A stretch of DNA of 64,000 nt from Pseudomonas umsongensis. GTDB taxonomy: Bacteria; Pseudomonadota; Gammaproteobacteria; Pseudomonadales; Pseudomonadaceae. The notes below the pieces were generated by a model, which had not been told where the DNA came from, did not search any database, and saw only the letters and a program-made list of their open reading frames with translations. Position 1 is the first letter of the stretch. Every line of letters starts with the position of its first letter. Shown in pieces: positions 9,162 through 17,064 of this stretch. Position numbers and translations under genes: made by a program. The stretch spans positions 930,001-994,000 of the forward strand of contig NZ_NIWU01000001.1 of the NCBI RefSeq assembly GCF_002236105.1. The letters are read 5' to 3'.

Positions 9162-9490
9162 TCGGAGTGCATATCCATTGCTGCGGTAACGGCCACCTAT
9201 GGTTTCGCTTTTACAGCGACTCCCTTTTTCAAACACCAAAAAGGAAGCAAAAGGCTTTGCCCCACCACTCGGTGCCTCGCTGTAGCTCGGCATGCCCTCT
9301 CTCCGGCATTGCTCCGTGGGTCGCCGCGATGGGCCGTCCCTGGCCCAGCGCGGCTAAACCGGCGTCCTGCCGGTTTACCCACTGCGCAATGCCTGCGTTC
9401 GGCCATCGTGGTTTAACGGGGCGCCCCAGATCAAAAGCCAAAGCGAGGCGGCCTTAAAGCCGACCCTGACTGTTATGGGTGTACCTGATC
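9162..9490 (+). repeat. Large intergenic repeat, copy 4 (tail missing)
   Basis: Same head and middle as copies 2 and 3. The similarity stops near 9490, where a REP pair takes the place of the half-palindrome tail. Confidence 0.88.
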
Positions 9491-9493
9491 ACT

Positions 9494-9609
9494 TGTGGGA
9501 GCGAGCATGTCGAATCGTCGCACCGTCGCGATGGTCGTTAACGATAATGCGGGGCACCTGGTAGCCCGCGGTGCTCTCAGGTTTTTCGCGAGCATGCTCG
9601 CTCCTACAA
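9494..9609. repeat. REP pair (BIME)
   Basis: Two inverted REP sequences, TGTGGGAGCGAGCATG at 9494 and GCGAGCATGCTCGCTCCTAC near 9588-9606, separated by about 80 bases that include TCGTTAACGATAATGCGGGG, a spacer type also seen in the REP pair at 41297. Confidence 0.85.
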
Positions 9610-9632
9610 GGGGATCGCGGACAAGCCTGCAA

Positions 9633-9950
9633 TCAGGTCGGCTTTAAGGCCGCCTCGCTGTTGCTCTGGCTTTTGATGTTCTTGCCCCCTCGAGAGGCCG
9701 AGTGGAGGTTCTGCGCAGTGGGTAAACCGGCATGGATGCCGGTTTAGCCGCGCTGGGCCAGGGATGGCCCATCGCGGCGGGCCCACGGAGCAGGACCGGA
9801 GCGAGGGTACCCCGAGCCTTAGCGAGGGGCCGAACGCCAGGGGCAAGAGCCCTTGGTTACTTAGGGCCGGGCGGCGTTCCGTTTTTCCAAGTGACTCGCT
9901 GTAAGAGCGAAACCCTAAGTGGCCGTTACCGCAGCAATGGATATGTACTC
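9633..9950 (-). repeat. Large intergenic repeat, diverged inverted copy
   Basis: Read on the minus strand this has the same order of blocks as the copies at 8242-9490: TACATATCCATTGCTGCGG, the GCGAAACC complement, CTAAACCGG and GGCCTTAAAGCCGACCTGA. It is more diverged than the direct copies. Confidence 0.8.
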
Positions 9951-10005
9951 AGTCACAAACCCCCATTGGCCGCCAGTACGCCTTCGCCGGCAAGCCTGCT
10001 CCTAC

Positions 10006-10050
10006 AGTAAAAGCGAAACCCTAGCTGGCCGTTACCGCAGCAACGGATAC
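10006..10050 (-). repeat. Terminal remnant of the large repeat
   Basis: GCGAAACCCTAGCTGGCCG followed by TTACCGCAGCAACGGATA is the head of the repeat in inverted orientation, without the rest. It is the last trace of the repeat cluster before the promoter of the semialdehyde dehydrogenase. Confidence 0.7.
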
Positions 10051-10117
10051 AAACCCGAATAAGGGACCCGCAGCCCCCTACCTAAAGTGAACAGCATCAT
10101 GGAATTGATGGTTTTTT

Positions 10118-10136
10118 CGATAACAGATCGTTATCG
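10118..10136. promoter_or_regulatory. LysR-type operator candidate, CGATAAC-N5-GTTATCG
   Basis: A perfect 7-bp inverted repeat with a 5-base spacer (AGATC), about 85 bases ahead of the ATG at 10221. Its core ATAAC-N5-GTTAT is identical in arms and spacing to the one in the LysR/XylX-like intergenic region (6785-6799) and meets the T-N11-A rule. This links the two separated halves of the pathway. Confidence 0.7.
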
Positions 10137-10220
10137 GTTAATCCGAAAATGCCATTGGGAATGAATCGATTCGCGACAGTAAAGTAGCGCCTGGCTTCCA
10201 ATCAGGGTTAGGAGACTGTC

Positions 10221-11801
10221 ATGCCCGAACTGTCCGGACACAATTTCATCGCCGGTGGCCGCAGCGCCGCCGGACCGGTCGTGCTGCACAGCGTTGACGC
10301 GACGACCGGGCAAGCGCTGCCCACGGCCTTCTTCCAGGCCACGGCCGAGGAAGTGGACGCCGCTGCCAGGGCCGCAGCTTCAGCAGATCCGATCTACCGT
10401 AACTTGTCAGCCGCGCGCCGGGCCGAATTTCTTGAAGCGATTGCCAACGAGCTGGATGCACTGGGTGATGATTTTGTAGCCCTGGTCTGCCAGGAGACGG
10501 CCCTGCCGTCGGCACGCATCCAAGGTGAACGCTCGCGTACCAGCGGCCAGATGCGGTTGTTTGCCCAGACCCTGCGTCGCGGCGACTTCTACGGGGCGCG
10601 CATCGATCTGCCACTGCCTGAACGTCAACCCTTGCCGCGTGTCGATATACGCCAGTGTCGCCTGGGTGTCGGCCCGGTTGCGGTGTTCGGCGCGAGTAAC
10701 TTTCCGTTGGCATTCTCGACCGCCGGTGGTGATACCGCCGCTGCGCTTGCCGCGGGCTGCCCGGTGGTGTTCAAGGCCCACAGCGGGCACATAGCGACCG
10801 CCGAACGGGTGGCCGAAGCCATCATTCGAGCCGCCGAGCAGACCGACATGCCCAAGGGCGTGTTCAACATGATCTTCGGTGCTGGCGTCGGCGAGGCGCT
10901 GGTCAAGCATCCGCTGATACAGGCCGTCGGGTTCACCGGTTCACTCAAGGGCGGCAGGGCGCTGTGCGACATGGCGGCTGCACGTGCGCAGCCGATCCCG
11001 GTGTTCGCCGAGATGAGCAGCATCAACCCGGTATTGGTGTTGCCTCAAGCGTTGCAGGTTCGCGGCGAGCGTATCGCCAGCGAACTGGCGGCGTCGGTGG
11101 TCATGGGGGCGGGGCAGTTTTGCACCAATCCCGGCCTGGTCATCGGCATCCGCTCTGCGGCGTTCAGCGGGTTCGTGCAGACCCTCGCGGCTTTGTTGGC
11201 CGATCAATCGCCGCAAACCCTGCTCAATGCCGGTGGCCTGCGCAGTTATGTGCAGGGTTGCGAAGCGTTGCTGGCGCACCCGCAAATCACCCGGCTGGCC
11301 GGCCAGGCGCAGCAGGGCAACCAGGCTTGTGCCCAGTTGTTCCAGGCCGATGTCAGCCTGCTGCTGACAGGTAATGAACTGTTGCAGGAAGAAATCTTCG
11401 GCCCGGCCACCGTGGTGGTTGAAGTCGCTGATCGAGCTGAGCTGTTGGCGGCCTTGCAAGGGTTGCGCGGTCAGTTGACAGCGACATTGGTGGGTGAGCT
11501 CGAGGAGCTTGAAGCGTCTGCCGACCTGGTCGCGCTGCTTGAGCATAAAGTCGGCCGCGTACTGATCAATGGCTATCCAACGGGTGTGGAAGTCTGCGAG
11601 GCCATGGTCCACGGCGGCCCTTGGCCGGCGACGTCGGATGCCCGTGGCACGTCGGTAGGCACGTTGGCCATCGATCGCTTCCTGCGTCCGGTGTGCTATC
11701 AGAACTTCCCTGATGCCTTGCTCCCGCAAGCCCTGCAGAACCGCAACCCATTGGGGCTTGCGCGCCTGGTCAATGGAGAAAAAACCACAGCGGCACTCTA
11801 G
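10221..11801 (+). CDS. 2-oxoglutarate semialdehyde (2,5-dioxovalerate) dehydrogenase
   Basis: 526 residues, typical for the type III alpha-ketoglutaric semialdehyde dehydrogenases that are longer than ordinary ALDHs. The catalytic cysteine is about C301 in GAGQFCTNPG and the general base about E264 in VFAEMSSINP; GASNFPLAFS and GGDTAAALAAGCPVVFKAH are family blocks. It oxidises 2-oxoglutarate semialdehyde from the XylX-like enzyme to 2-oxoglutarate, which enters the TCA cycle. ATG 10221 follows TTAGGAGACTGTC, a good ribosome site. It is the first gene of a four-gene run (dehydrogenase, MFS, SDR, hydrolase) and has a perfect LysR-type palindrome in its promoter. Confidence 0.9.
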   Translation: MPELSGHNFIAGGRSAAGPVVLHSVDATTGQALPTAFFQATAEEVDAAARAAASADPIYRNLSAARRAEFLEAIANELDALGDDFVALVCQETALPSARIQGERSRTSGQMRLFAQTLRRGDFYGARIDLPLPERQPLPRVDIRQCRLGVGPVAVFGASNFPLAFSTAGGDTAAALAAGCPVVFKAHSGHIATAERVAEAIIRAAEQTDMPKGVFNMIFGAGVGEALVKHPLIQAVGFTGSLKGGRALCDMAAARAQPIPVFAEMSSINPVLVLPQALQVRGERIASELAASVVMGAGQFCTNPGLVIGIRSAAFSGFVQTLAALLADQSPQTLLNAGGLRSYVQGCEALLAHPQITRLAGQAQQGNQACAQLFQADVSLLLTGNELLQEEIFGPATVVVEVADRAELLAALQGLRGQLTATLVGELEELEASADLVALLEHKVGRVLINGYPTGVEVCEAMVHGGPWPATSDARGTSVGTLAIDRFLRPVCYQNFPDALLPQALQNRNPLGLARLVNGEKTTAAL

Positions 11802-11891
11802 TCATCGTTCCATCGCCGAGTGAACGGTTCGCTCGGCCTGACCCATTCGATAAAAACAATCAGGCATGTCCACATGCCCAGGGGTTACCTC

Positions 11892-13274
11892 ATGCAAACG
11901 ATATCCGAGCAAATACCTGCGCAGGCGAGCGCTGGCGAGCTCGACTTTGAAGACCGGACCTACCGCAAGGTCATCTGGCGCATCCTGCCCGTCCTGCTCC
12001 TGTGCTATATGGCGGCCTACCTGGACCGGGTCAACATCGGCTTTGCCAAGCTCGACATGCTCAACGAGCTGCAATTCAGCAATACCGTCTATGCCTTGGG
12101 CGCCAGTATGTTCTTCTGGGGCTACTTCCTCTTTGAAGTGCCGAGCAACCTGTTGCTGCATCGCTACGGTGCACGCTTCTGGATTGCGCGGATCATGTTG
12201 ACCTGGGCCGTGATCTCCATGGCCGTAGCCTTCACCGTACCGCTGGCGGGTTTTTTCCATATCGAATCGAGCACCATGTTCTACGTGCTGCGTTTCCTGT
12301 TGGGGATCTGTGAAGCCGGCTTCTTCCCCGGGGTGATTCTCTACCTCAACTACTGGTTTCCGACCCATCGGCAAAGCCGGGTGATGTCCGGATTCCTGAT
12401 GGCCATGCCGATCAGCCTGACCTTGGGCGGTATCCTTTCCGGTTGGTTGATGAACAGCATGCAAGGTGTGCATGGTATGTCCGGCTGGCAGTGGATGCTG
12501 ATCATCGAAGGCATTCCTTCGGTAATCATGGCGTTCGTCGTGATCGTCTGCCTGGCCAATAACATCGACTCCGCCAAATGGCTGTCGGCTGCGGAAAAAG
12601 CCTTGCTCAAGGCTAATCTGCAAACCGACAACCAGGGCAAGGCCTCGCGCTTGAGCGAAGTGTTCTTCAACCCGCGGGTGTGGCTGCTGGTGCTGATCCT
12701 GCTGACCTTCAACACCGGATTCTACGGCCTGGCGTTCTGGATGCCCTCGATCATCAAGAGCACGGGTATCACCAACAGCCTGCACATTGGCTTGCTGACC
12801 GCCATTCCCTATGCCGTGGCAGTCGTGGCAATGCTGCTCAACGCCCGCCACTCCAACCGCACCGGTGAGCGACGCATGCACGCGGCGATTCCGGCATTCA
12901 TCGGTGGCGTCGGCCTGATCCTCAGCGCTTACTTTGCGAACAACCTGGTGCTGTCGGTGTTCTTCCTCAGTATCGCCGCTTCCGGGATTCTCAGCCTGAT
13001 GCCGATTTTCTGGACCCTCCCGGGAACCGTGCTGTCGGGTGTCGCTGCGGCAGCCGGCATCGGCATGATCAACGCCTTCGGCAATCTGTCTGGCTTCACC
13101 GGTTCGATGATCACTGCCGTGGCGGAGAACCTCACCGGCAATATCAACAACGGAACTTATGTATTGGCGCTGTGCCTGTTCGTCAGCGGCGGGCTGATCC
13201 TGGCCATTCCCGCATCGATGCTCGGCAGGACTGCCAAAACCGCAATCACTCCCGCGAAGCTGGAGACGGCATGA
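11892..13274 (+). CDS. MFS transporter, ACS family (sugar acid uptake)
   Basis: 460 residues from ATG 11892, preceded by AGGGG; upstream in-frame codons lack homology. The protein has about twelve hydrophobic segments, beginning with ILPVLLLCYMAAYLDRVNIGFAKL, the signature first helix of the anion:cation symporter family that imports hexuronates, galactonate and tartrate-like acids. It lies 90 bases after the semialdehyde dehydrogenase; a small hairpin at 11815-11837 lies in that gap. Its stop overlaps the SDR start (ATGA). Proton-coupled import of the pentonate or a related acid across the inner membrane is inferred from family and neighbours. Confidence 0.85.
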   Translation: MQTISEQIPAQASAGELDFEDRTYRKVIWRILPVLLLCYMAAYLDRVNIGFAKLDMLNELQFSNTVYALGASMFFWGYFLFEVPSNLLLHRYGARFWIARIMLTWAVISMAVAFTVPLAGFFHIESSTMFYVLRFLLGICEAGFFPGVILYLNYWFPTHRQSRVMSGFLMAMPISLTLGGILSGWLMNSMQGVHGMSGWQWMLIIEGIPSVIMAFVVIVCLANNIDSAKWLSAAEKALLKANLQTDNQGKASRLSEVFFNPRVWLLVLILLTFNTGFYGLAFWMPSIIKSTGITNSLHIGLLTAIPYAVAVVAMLLNARHSNRTGERRMHAAIPAFIGGVGLILSAYFANNLVLSVFFLSIAASGILSLMPIFWTLPGTVLSGVAAAAGIGMINAFGNLSGFTGSMITAVAENLTGNINNGTYVLALCLFVSGGLILAIPASMLGRTAKTAITPAKLETA

Positions 13275-14011
13275 ACCTGCAGGACAAACGCGTGCTGATC
13301 ACGGCAGCAGGCCAAGGCATCGGCATGGCCAGCGCCCTGGCCTTTGCCAGGGCCGGTGCCGAGGTGTTTGCCACGGACATCGATATCCAGGGGTTGGCGG
13401 GCGTCGAGGGCATCACTGCCCTCAGCCTGGACGTGACGTCAGCCCGTGCCATCGGCGAAACCAGTGAACGTATCGGTGGACTGGACGTACTTTTCAACTG
13501 CGCGGGTTATGTGGCCAGTGGCAACATTCTCGAATGTGACGAAGCGTCCTGGGCGCGTTCGATGGACATCAACGTCACCGCCATGTACCGGATGATCCGC
13601 ACGTTCTTGCCTGGCATGCTGGAGCGTGGTGGCGGTTCGATCATCAACATGTCTTCGGTGGTATCGAGCGTCAAAGGCGTGCCCAACCGATTCGCCTATG
13701 CTGCCAGCAAGGCCGCCGTGGTGGGATTGACCAAAGCCGTTGCCGCTGACTTCATTGGCCAGGGCATTCGCTGCAATGCGATTTGCCCGGGTACCGTGGA
13801 GTCGCCGTCGCTGCGCCAGCGCATTGCTGTCCAGGCCGCGCAACAAGGCGTTGACGAAGCGCAGGTCTACCGGCAATTCCTCGACCGCCAGCCCATGGGA
13901 CGAATCGGCAGCGCCGAAGAGATCGCCCAGTTGGCCTTGTACCTGGGCAGCGATGCGTCTGCCTATACCACGGGCGGTGTGCATGTCATCGATGGCGGCA
14001 TGAGCATCTGA
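13271..14011 (+). CDS. SDR dehydrogenase, 2-keto-3-deoxy-sugar-acid 4-dehydrogenase type
   Basis: 246 residues from the ATG that overlaps the MFS stop. Classical SDR features: cofactor loop TAAGQGIG (about 11-18), NCAG, catalytic Ser in NMSSVVSS, and YAASK (Tyr-x3-Lys, about 147-151). The closing VIDGGMSI and the PMGRIGSAEEIAQLALYL block are like 2-keto-3-deoxy-L-fuconate dehydrogenase and DHRS6/BDH2. Followed directly by an FAH-type hydrolase, it probably oxidises C4 of a 2-keto-3-deoxy acid to the 2,4-diketo acid. This is an alternative to the dehydratase/semialdehyde branch encoded next to it. Substrate chain length (C5 or C6) is not decidable here. Confidence 0.78.
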   Translation: MNLQDKRVLITAAGQGIGMASALAFARAGAEVFATDIDIQGLAGVEGITALSLDVTSARAIGETSERIGGLDVLFNCAGYVASGNILECDEASWARSMDINVTAMYRMIRTFLPGMLERGGGSIINMSSVVSSVKGVPNRFAYAASKAAVVGLTKAVAADFIGQGIRCNAICPGTVESPSLRQRIAVQAAQQGVDEAQVYRQFLDRQPMGRIGSAEEIAQLALYLGSDASAYTTGGVHVIDGGMSI

Positions 14012-14050
14012 CACCCGCTTTGCACTATTGCGTTCAAGCAGGAGAACCAC

Positions 14051-14899
14051 ATGAAACTGTTGCGTTATGGCGAAAAGGGGTCGGAGAAGCCGGGCCTGCT
14101 GGATGCCGACAATCAAATCCGCGATCTCTCTGGCCACGTGCAGGATATCACCGGGCAGGTCCTGAGCCCTGAAAGCCTGGCAACGCTTGCTGCGATCGAT
14201 CCAGCCAGCCTGCCGATCGTTGCCGGGCAGCCGCGTATTGGTGCTTGTGTGGGGCAAGTCGGGAAGTTTATCTGCATCGGGCTGAACTACGCCGACCATG
14301 CGGCAGAGTCGAACATGGAAGTGCCCAAGGAGCCAATCATCTTCGGCAAATGGACCAGTGCCATCTGCGGCCCGAACGACAACCTTGAGATTCCGCGGGG
14401 CTCGCTCAAGACTGATTGGGAGGTGGAACTTGGCGTGGTCATCGGCAAAGGCGGGCGATACATCGATGAAGCCAACGCCATGGAGCATGTCGCCGGCTAC
14501 TGCGTGATCAACGATGTCTCTGAGCGTGAATGGCAACTGGAGCGCGGCGGTACCTGGGACAAGGGCAAAGGCTTCGATACGTTCGGCCCGCTCGGCCCGT
14601 GGCTGGTCACCCGGGATGAAATTGCCGACCCGCATGCCCTGGACCTGTGGCTGGAGGTTGACGGCCACCGCTACCAGCAAGGCAACACGCGCACGCTGAT
14701 CTTCAATGTGCCGCAACTGATTGCCTACCTGAGTCGCTGCATGAGCCTGCAACCGGGCGATGTGATTTCCACGGGCACGCCACCGGGCGTCGGGCTGGGC
14801 ATCAAGCCGCAGCCGGTCTTCCTGCGTGCGGGGCAGACGATTCGCCTGGGCATCGCGGGCTTGGGCGAGCAGCGACAGGTGACCGTGCAAGCGGATTGA
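14051..14899 (+). CDS. FAH-family hydrolase, 2,4-diketo-3-deoxy-sugar-acid hydrolase type
   Basis: 282 residues; ATG preceded by AGGAGAACCAC. The C-terminal FAH domain is intact: ICIGLNYADHAAE (about 76-88), FGKWTSAICG, DWEVELGVVIGK with the metal-binding acidic residues, GYCVINDVSERE, KGFDTFGPLGPW, STGTPPGVG. These blocks are those of the 2,4-diketo-3-deoxy-L-fuconate/rhamnonate hydrolases (LRA6 type), which cleave to pyruvate plus lactate. With a pentonate the products would be pyruvate and glycolate, as described for Herbaspirillum huttiense pentose catabolism. It closes the operon that starts at 10221. Fumarylacetoacetase activity in aromatic catabolism is less likely given the neighbours. 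Confidence 0.8.
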   Translation: MKLLRYGEKGSEKPGLLDADNQIRDLSGHVQDITGQVLSPESLATLAAIDPASLPIVAGQPRIGACVGQVGKFICIGLNYADHAAESNMEVPKEPIIFGKWTSAICGPNDNLEIPRGSLKTDWEVELGVVIGKGGRYIDEANAMEHVAGYCVINDVSEREWQLERGGTWDKGKGFDTFGPLGPWLVTRDEIADPHALDLWLEVDGHRYQQGNTRTLIFNVPQLIAYLSRCMSLQPGDVISTGTPPGVGLGIKPQPVFLRAGQTIRLGIAGLGEQRQVTVQAD

Positions 14900-15025
14900 C
14901 CAAGGATAACGACGCCGAAGGAGGGGGGTGTACGGACGTATCACCCACCCATTCAAGGGAGGGTAAGGCATGTCGCCCTTTGGGTAAGCTTCGAATACCC
15001 AATCTTTATGCAGGCGACAATTCCA

Positions 15026-15775
15026 ATGAAAGTAATGGCTGCAGTAAAGCGAGTGGTCGACTACAACGTCAAAGTCCGGGTGAAGGCGGACGGTACTGGC
15101 GTCGACCTCTCCAACGTGAAAATGGCAATGAACCCCTTTTGCGAAATCGCCGTGGAAGAAGCGGTTCGCCTCAAGGAACAAGGGGTCGCCAGCGAAGTGG
15201 TAGTAGTCACCGTGGGTTCTTCGGGTGCGCAGGAGCAGTTGCGCACCGCACTGGCGCTGGGTGCTGATCGTGCCATTCTCGTCGAAGCGGCAGATGACCT
15301 GGGTTCGCTGGCGGTTGCCAGGCTGCTCAAGGCGGTGGTCGACAAGGAACAACCGCAATTGGTGATCCTCGGCAAGCAAGCGATCGACAGTGATAACAAC
15401 CAGACTGGCCAGATGCTTGCTGCATTGAGCGGCTACGGTCAGGGCACGTTCGCCTCCAAAGTCGAAATCAGCGGCGACAGCGTAGCCGTCACCCGTGAAA
15501 TCGACGGCGGCGCGCAGACCGTTTCCCTGAAGCTGCCGGCCATCGTCACCACCGACCTGCGTTTGAACGAGCCGCGCTACGCGTCCCTGCCCAATATCAT
15601 GAAAGCCAAAAAGAAGCCTCTCGAGACGCTGACTCCCGACGCTTTGGGCGTTTCCACTGTCTCCACCAACAAGACCCTAAAAGTCGAGGCCCCGGCGGCA
15701 CGCAGCGCGGGAATCAAGGTCAAGTCGGTGGCAGAACTGGTCGAGAAACTGAAAAACGAAGCGAAGGTGATCTGA
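15026..15775 (+). CDS. etfB: Electron transfer flavoprotein subunit beta
   Basis: 249 residues from ATG 15026 (AGGCGA eight bases upstream); an in-frame ATG at 15008 lacks a ribosome site and would add six residues not found in the family. [20 protein letters not shown] and [16 protein letters not shown] are classic EtfB sequence, and [18 protein letters not shown] is the AMP/adenine-binding signature. With EtfA it accepts electrons from acyl-CoA dehydrogenases and passes them to ETF:ubiquinone oxidoreductase. The stop overlaps the etfA start (TGATG). The pair stands at the head of a region with six acyl-CoA dehydrogenases and probably serves them. Confidence 0.95.
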   Translation: MKVMAAVKRVVDYNVKVRVKADGTGVDLSNVKMAMNPFCEIAVEEAVRLKEQGVASEVVVVTVGSSGAQEQLRTALALGADRAILVEAADDLGSLAVARLLKAVVDKEQPQLVILGKQAIDSDNNQTGQMLAALSGYGQGTFASKVEISGDSVAVTREIDGGAQTVSLKLPAIVTTDLRLNEPRYASLPNIMKAKKKPLETLTPDALGVSTVSTNKTLKVEAPAARSAGIKVKSVAELVEKLKNEAKVI

Positions 15776-16716
15776 TGACTATTTTGGTAATTGCTGAACA
15801 CGACAACCACACAGTGGCTGCGGCCACACTGAATACCGTGGCTGCCGCTGCCAAAATCGGTGGTGAGGTGCACGTGTTGGTGGCAGGTGCCGGCGTGGCT
15901 GCGGTGGCTGAAGCCGCCGCAAGGATCGTGGGTGTGGCCAAGGTTTTGCTGGCCGACAACGTTGCGTACGCCCATCAACTGCCTGAGAACGTTGCGCCGC
16001 TGGTGACCGGGCTGGTGCTGGAACAGCGCTCGATCTACAACCACGTCCTGGCCCCGGCGACGTCCAACGGCAAAAATGTCCTGCCCCGGGTTGCCGCCGC
16101 GCTGGACGTCGACCAGATTTCCGAGATCATCGCCGTGCAAAGCGCCGACACCTTCCAGCGTCCCATCTACGCCGGTAACGCCATTGCCACCGTGCAATCC
16201 AACGCCTCGGTGAAAGTGATCACCGTGCGCGCTACCGGTTTCGATCCGGTGGCCGCTGTTGGCGGCTCGGCAACCGTCGAAGTCGTTGACACGCTTTACG
16301 ACGCCGGCACTTCCAGCTTCGTTGGCGAAACCCTGGCTAAATCCGACCGCCCCGAGCTGACCGCCGCCAAGGTCATCGTTTCGGGGGGGCGTGGTATGCA
16401 GAACGGTGACAACTTCAAGCACCTGTACGCGCTGGCGGACAAACTCGGCGCAGGTGTCGGCGCTTCGCGTGCGGCGGTCGACGCAGGTTTTGTCGCCAAC
16501 GACATGCAGGTCGGGCAGACCGGCAAGATCGTAGCGCCGCAGCTGTACATTGCCGTCGGTATTTCCGGCGCGATCCAGCACTTGGCGGGGATGAAGGACT
16601 CCAAAGTGATCGTGGCGATCAACAAGGACGAAGAAGCACCGATCTTCCAGGTGGCGGATTACGGGCTGGTGGCGGATTTGTTCGAAGCCGTGCCGGAGTT
16701 TGAGCGACTGGTTTGA
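15775..16716 (+). CDS. etfA: Electron transfer flavoprotein subunit alpha
   Basis: 313 residues, normal EtfA length. The FAD-binding C-terminal domain is recognisable: [55 protein letters not shown] and [17 protein letters not shown]. Translation is coupled to etfB by the TGATG overlap. Only four bases separate its stop from the broken end of a LysR fragment on the other strand, which suggests that DNA was lost just after etfA. Confidence 0.95.
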   Translation: MTILVIAEHDNHTVAAATLNTVAAAAKIGGEVHVLVAGAGVAAVAEAAARIVGVAKVLLADNVAYAHQLPENVAPLVTGLVLEQRSIYNHVLAPATSNGKNVLPRVAAALDVDQISEIIAVQSADTFQRPIYAGNAIATVQSNASVKVITVRATGFDPVAAVGGSATVEVVDTLYDAGTSSFVGETLAKSDRPELTAAKVIVSGGRGMQNGDNFKHLYALADKLGAGVGASRAAVDAGFVANDMQVGQTGKIVAPQLYIAVGISGAIQHLAGMKDSKVIVAINKDEEAPIFQVADYGLVADLFEAVPEFERLV

Positions 16717-16720
16717 TTTT

Positions 16721-16933
16721 TCACGTGCTGAATTGGAGTTCGCTCATAGAGCGCATGCGCCGCCCAACCCGTACCAACAGCGGGTCATCGAGTTGTTCGC
16801 GCAAACGCGCCAGGGCGTTGCTCACGGTTGGCTGGCTGAGCGCCAGGCGCGAGGCAGCGCGGGAGACGTTCTGCTCGCGCAGCAGCACATCGAGGATGCG
16901 CAGCAGGTTGAGATCGAAGTTGGTTGTATTCAC
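16721..16933 (-). pseudogene. LysR regulator remnant, HTH domain only
   Basis: From a GTG at 16933 the frame reads MNTTNFDLNLLRILDVLL, then SRAASRLALSQPTVSNALARL and DDPLLVRVGRRMR, a textbook LysR DNA-binding domain. After about 62 normal residues it runs into SMSELQFST and a stop. The whole ligand-binding domain (about 230 residues) is absent, because etfA ends four bases beyond the stop. I treat it as a truncated pseudogene. It could still make a 70-residue DNA-binding peptide. Confidence 0.85.
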
Positions 16934-17064
16934 TTAGCAAATATCACGCATATGAAAATGAAATTTCTCAAATAGTAGGCGGCTGCTTAGGGTGTCGGCA
17001 ATCCTTGTTTTTCTACTTGGAATATGGGTGTGGGCAAACTTTTTGACGATGTGGAGAGTAGGGC

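Noticed and set aside
7810..9457. Several 80-140 residue frames inside the large repeats.
   Set aside because: They recur with each repeat copy in both directions, lack ribosome sites and family similarity, and shift frame between copies.
7840..9490. Direct repeats could suggest a CRISPR array.
   Set aside because: Units are about 400-470 bases, nearly contiguous, with no short repeat/unique spacer alternation and no cas genes.
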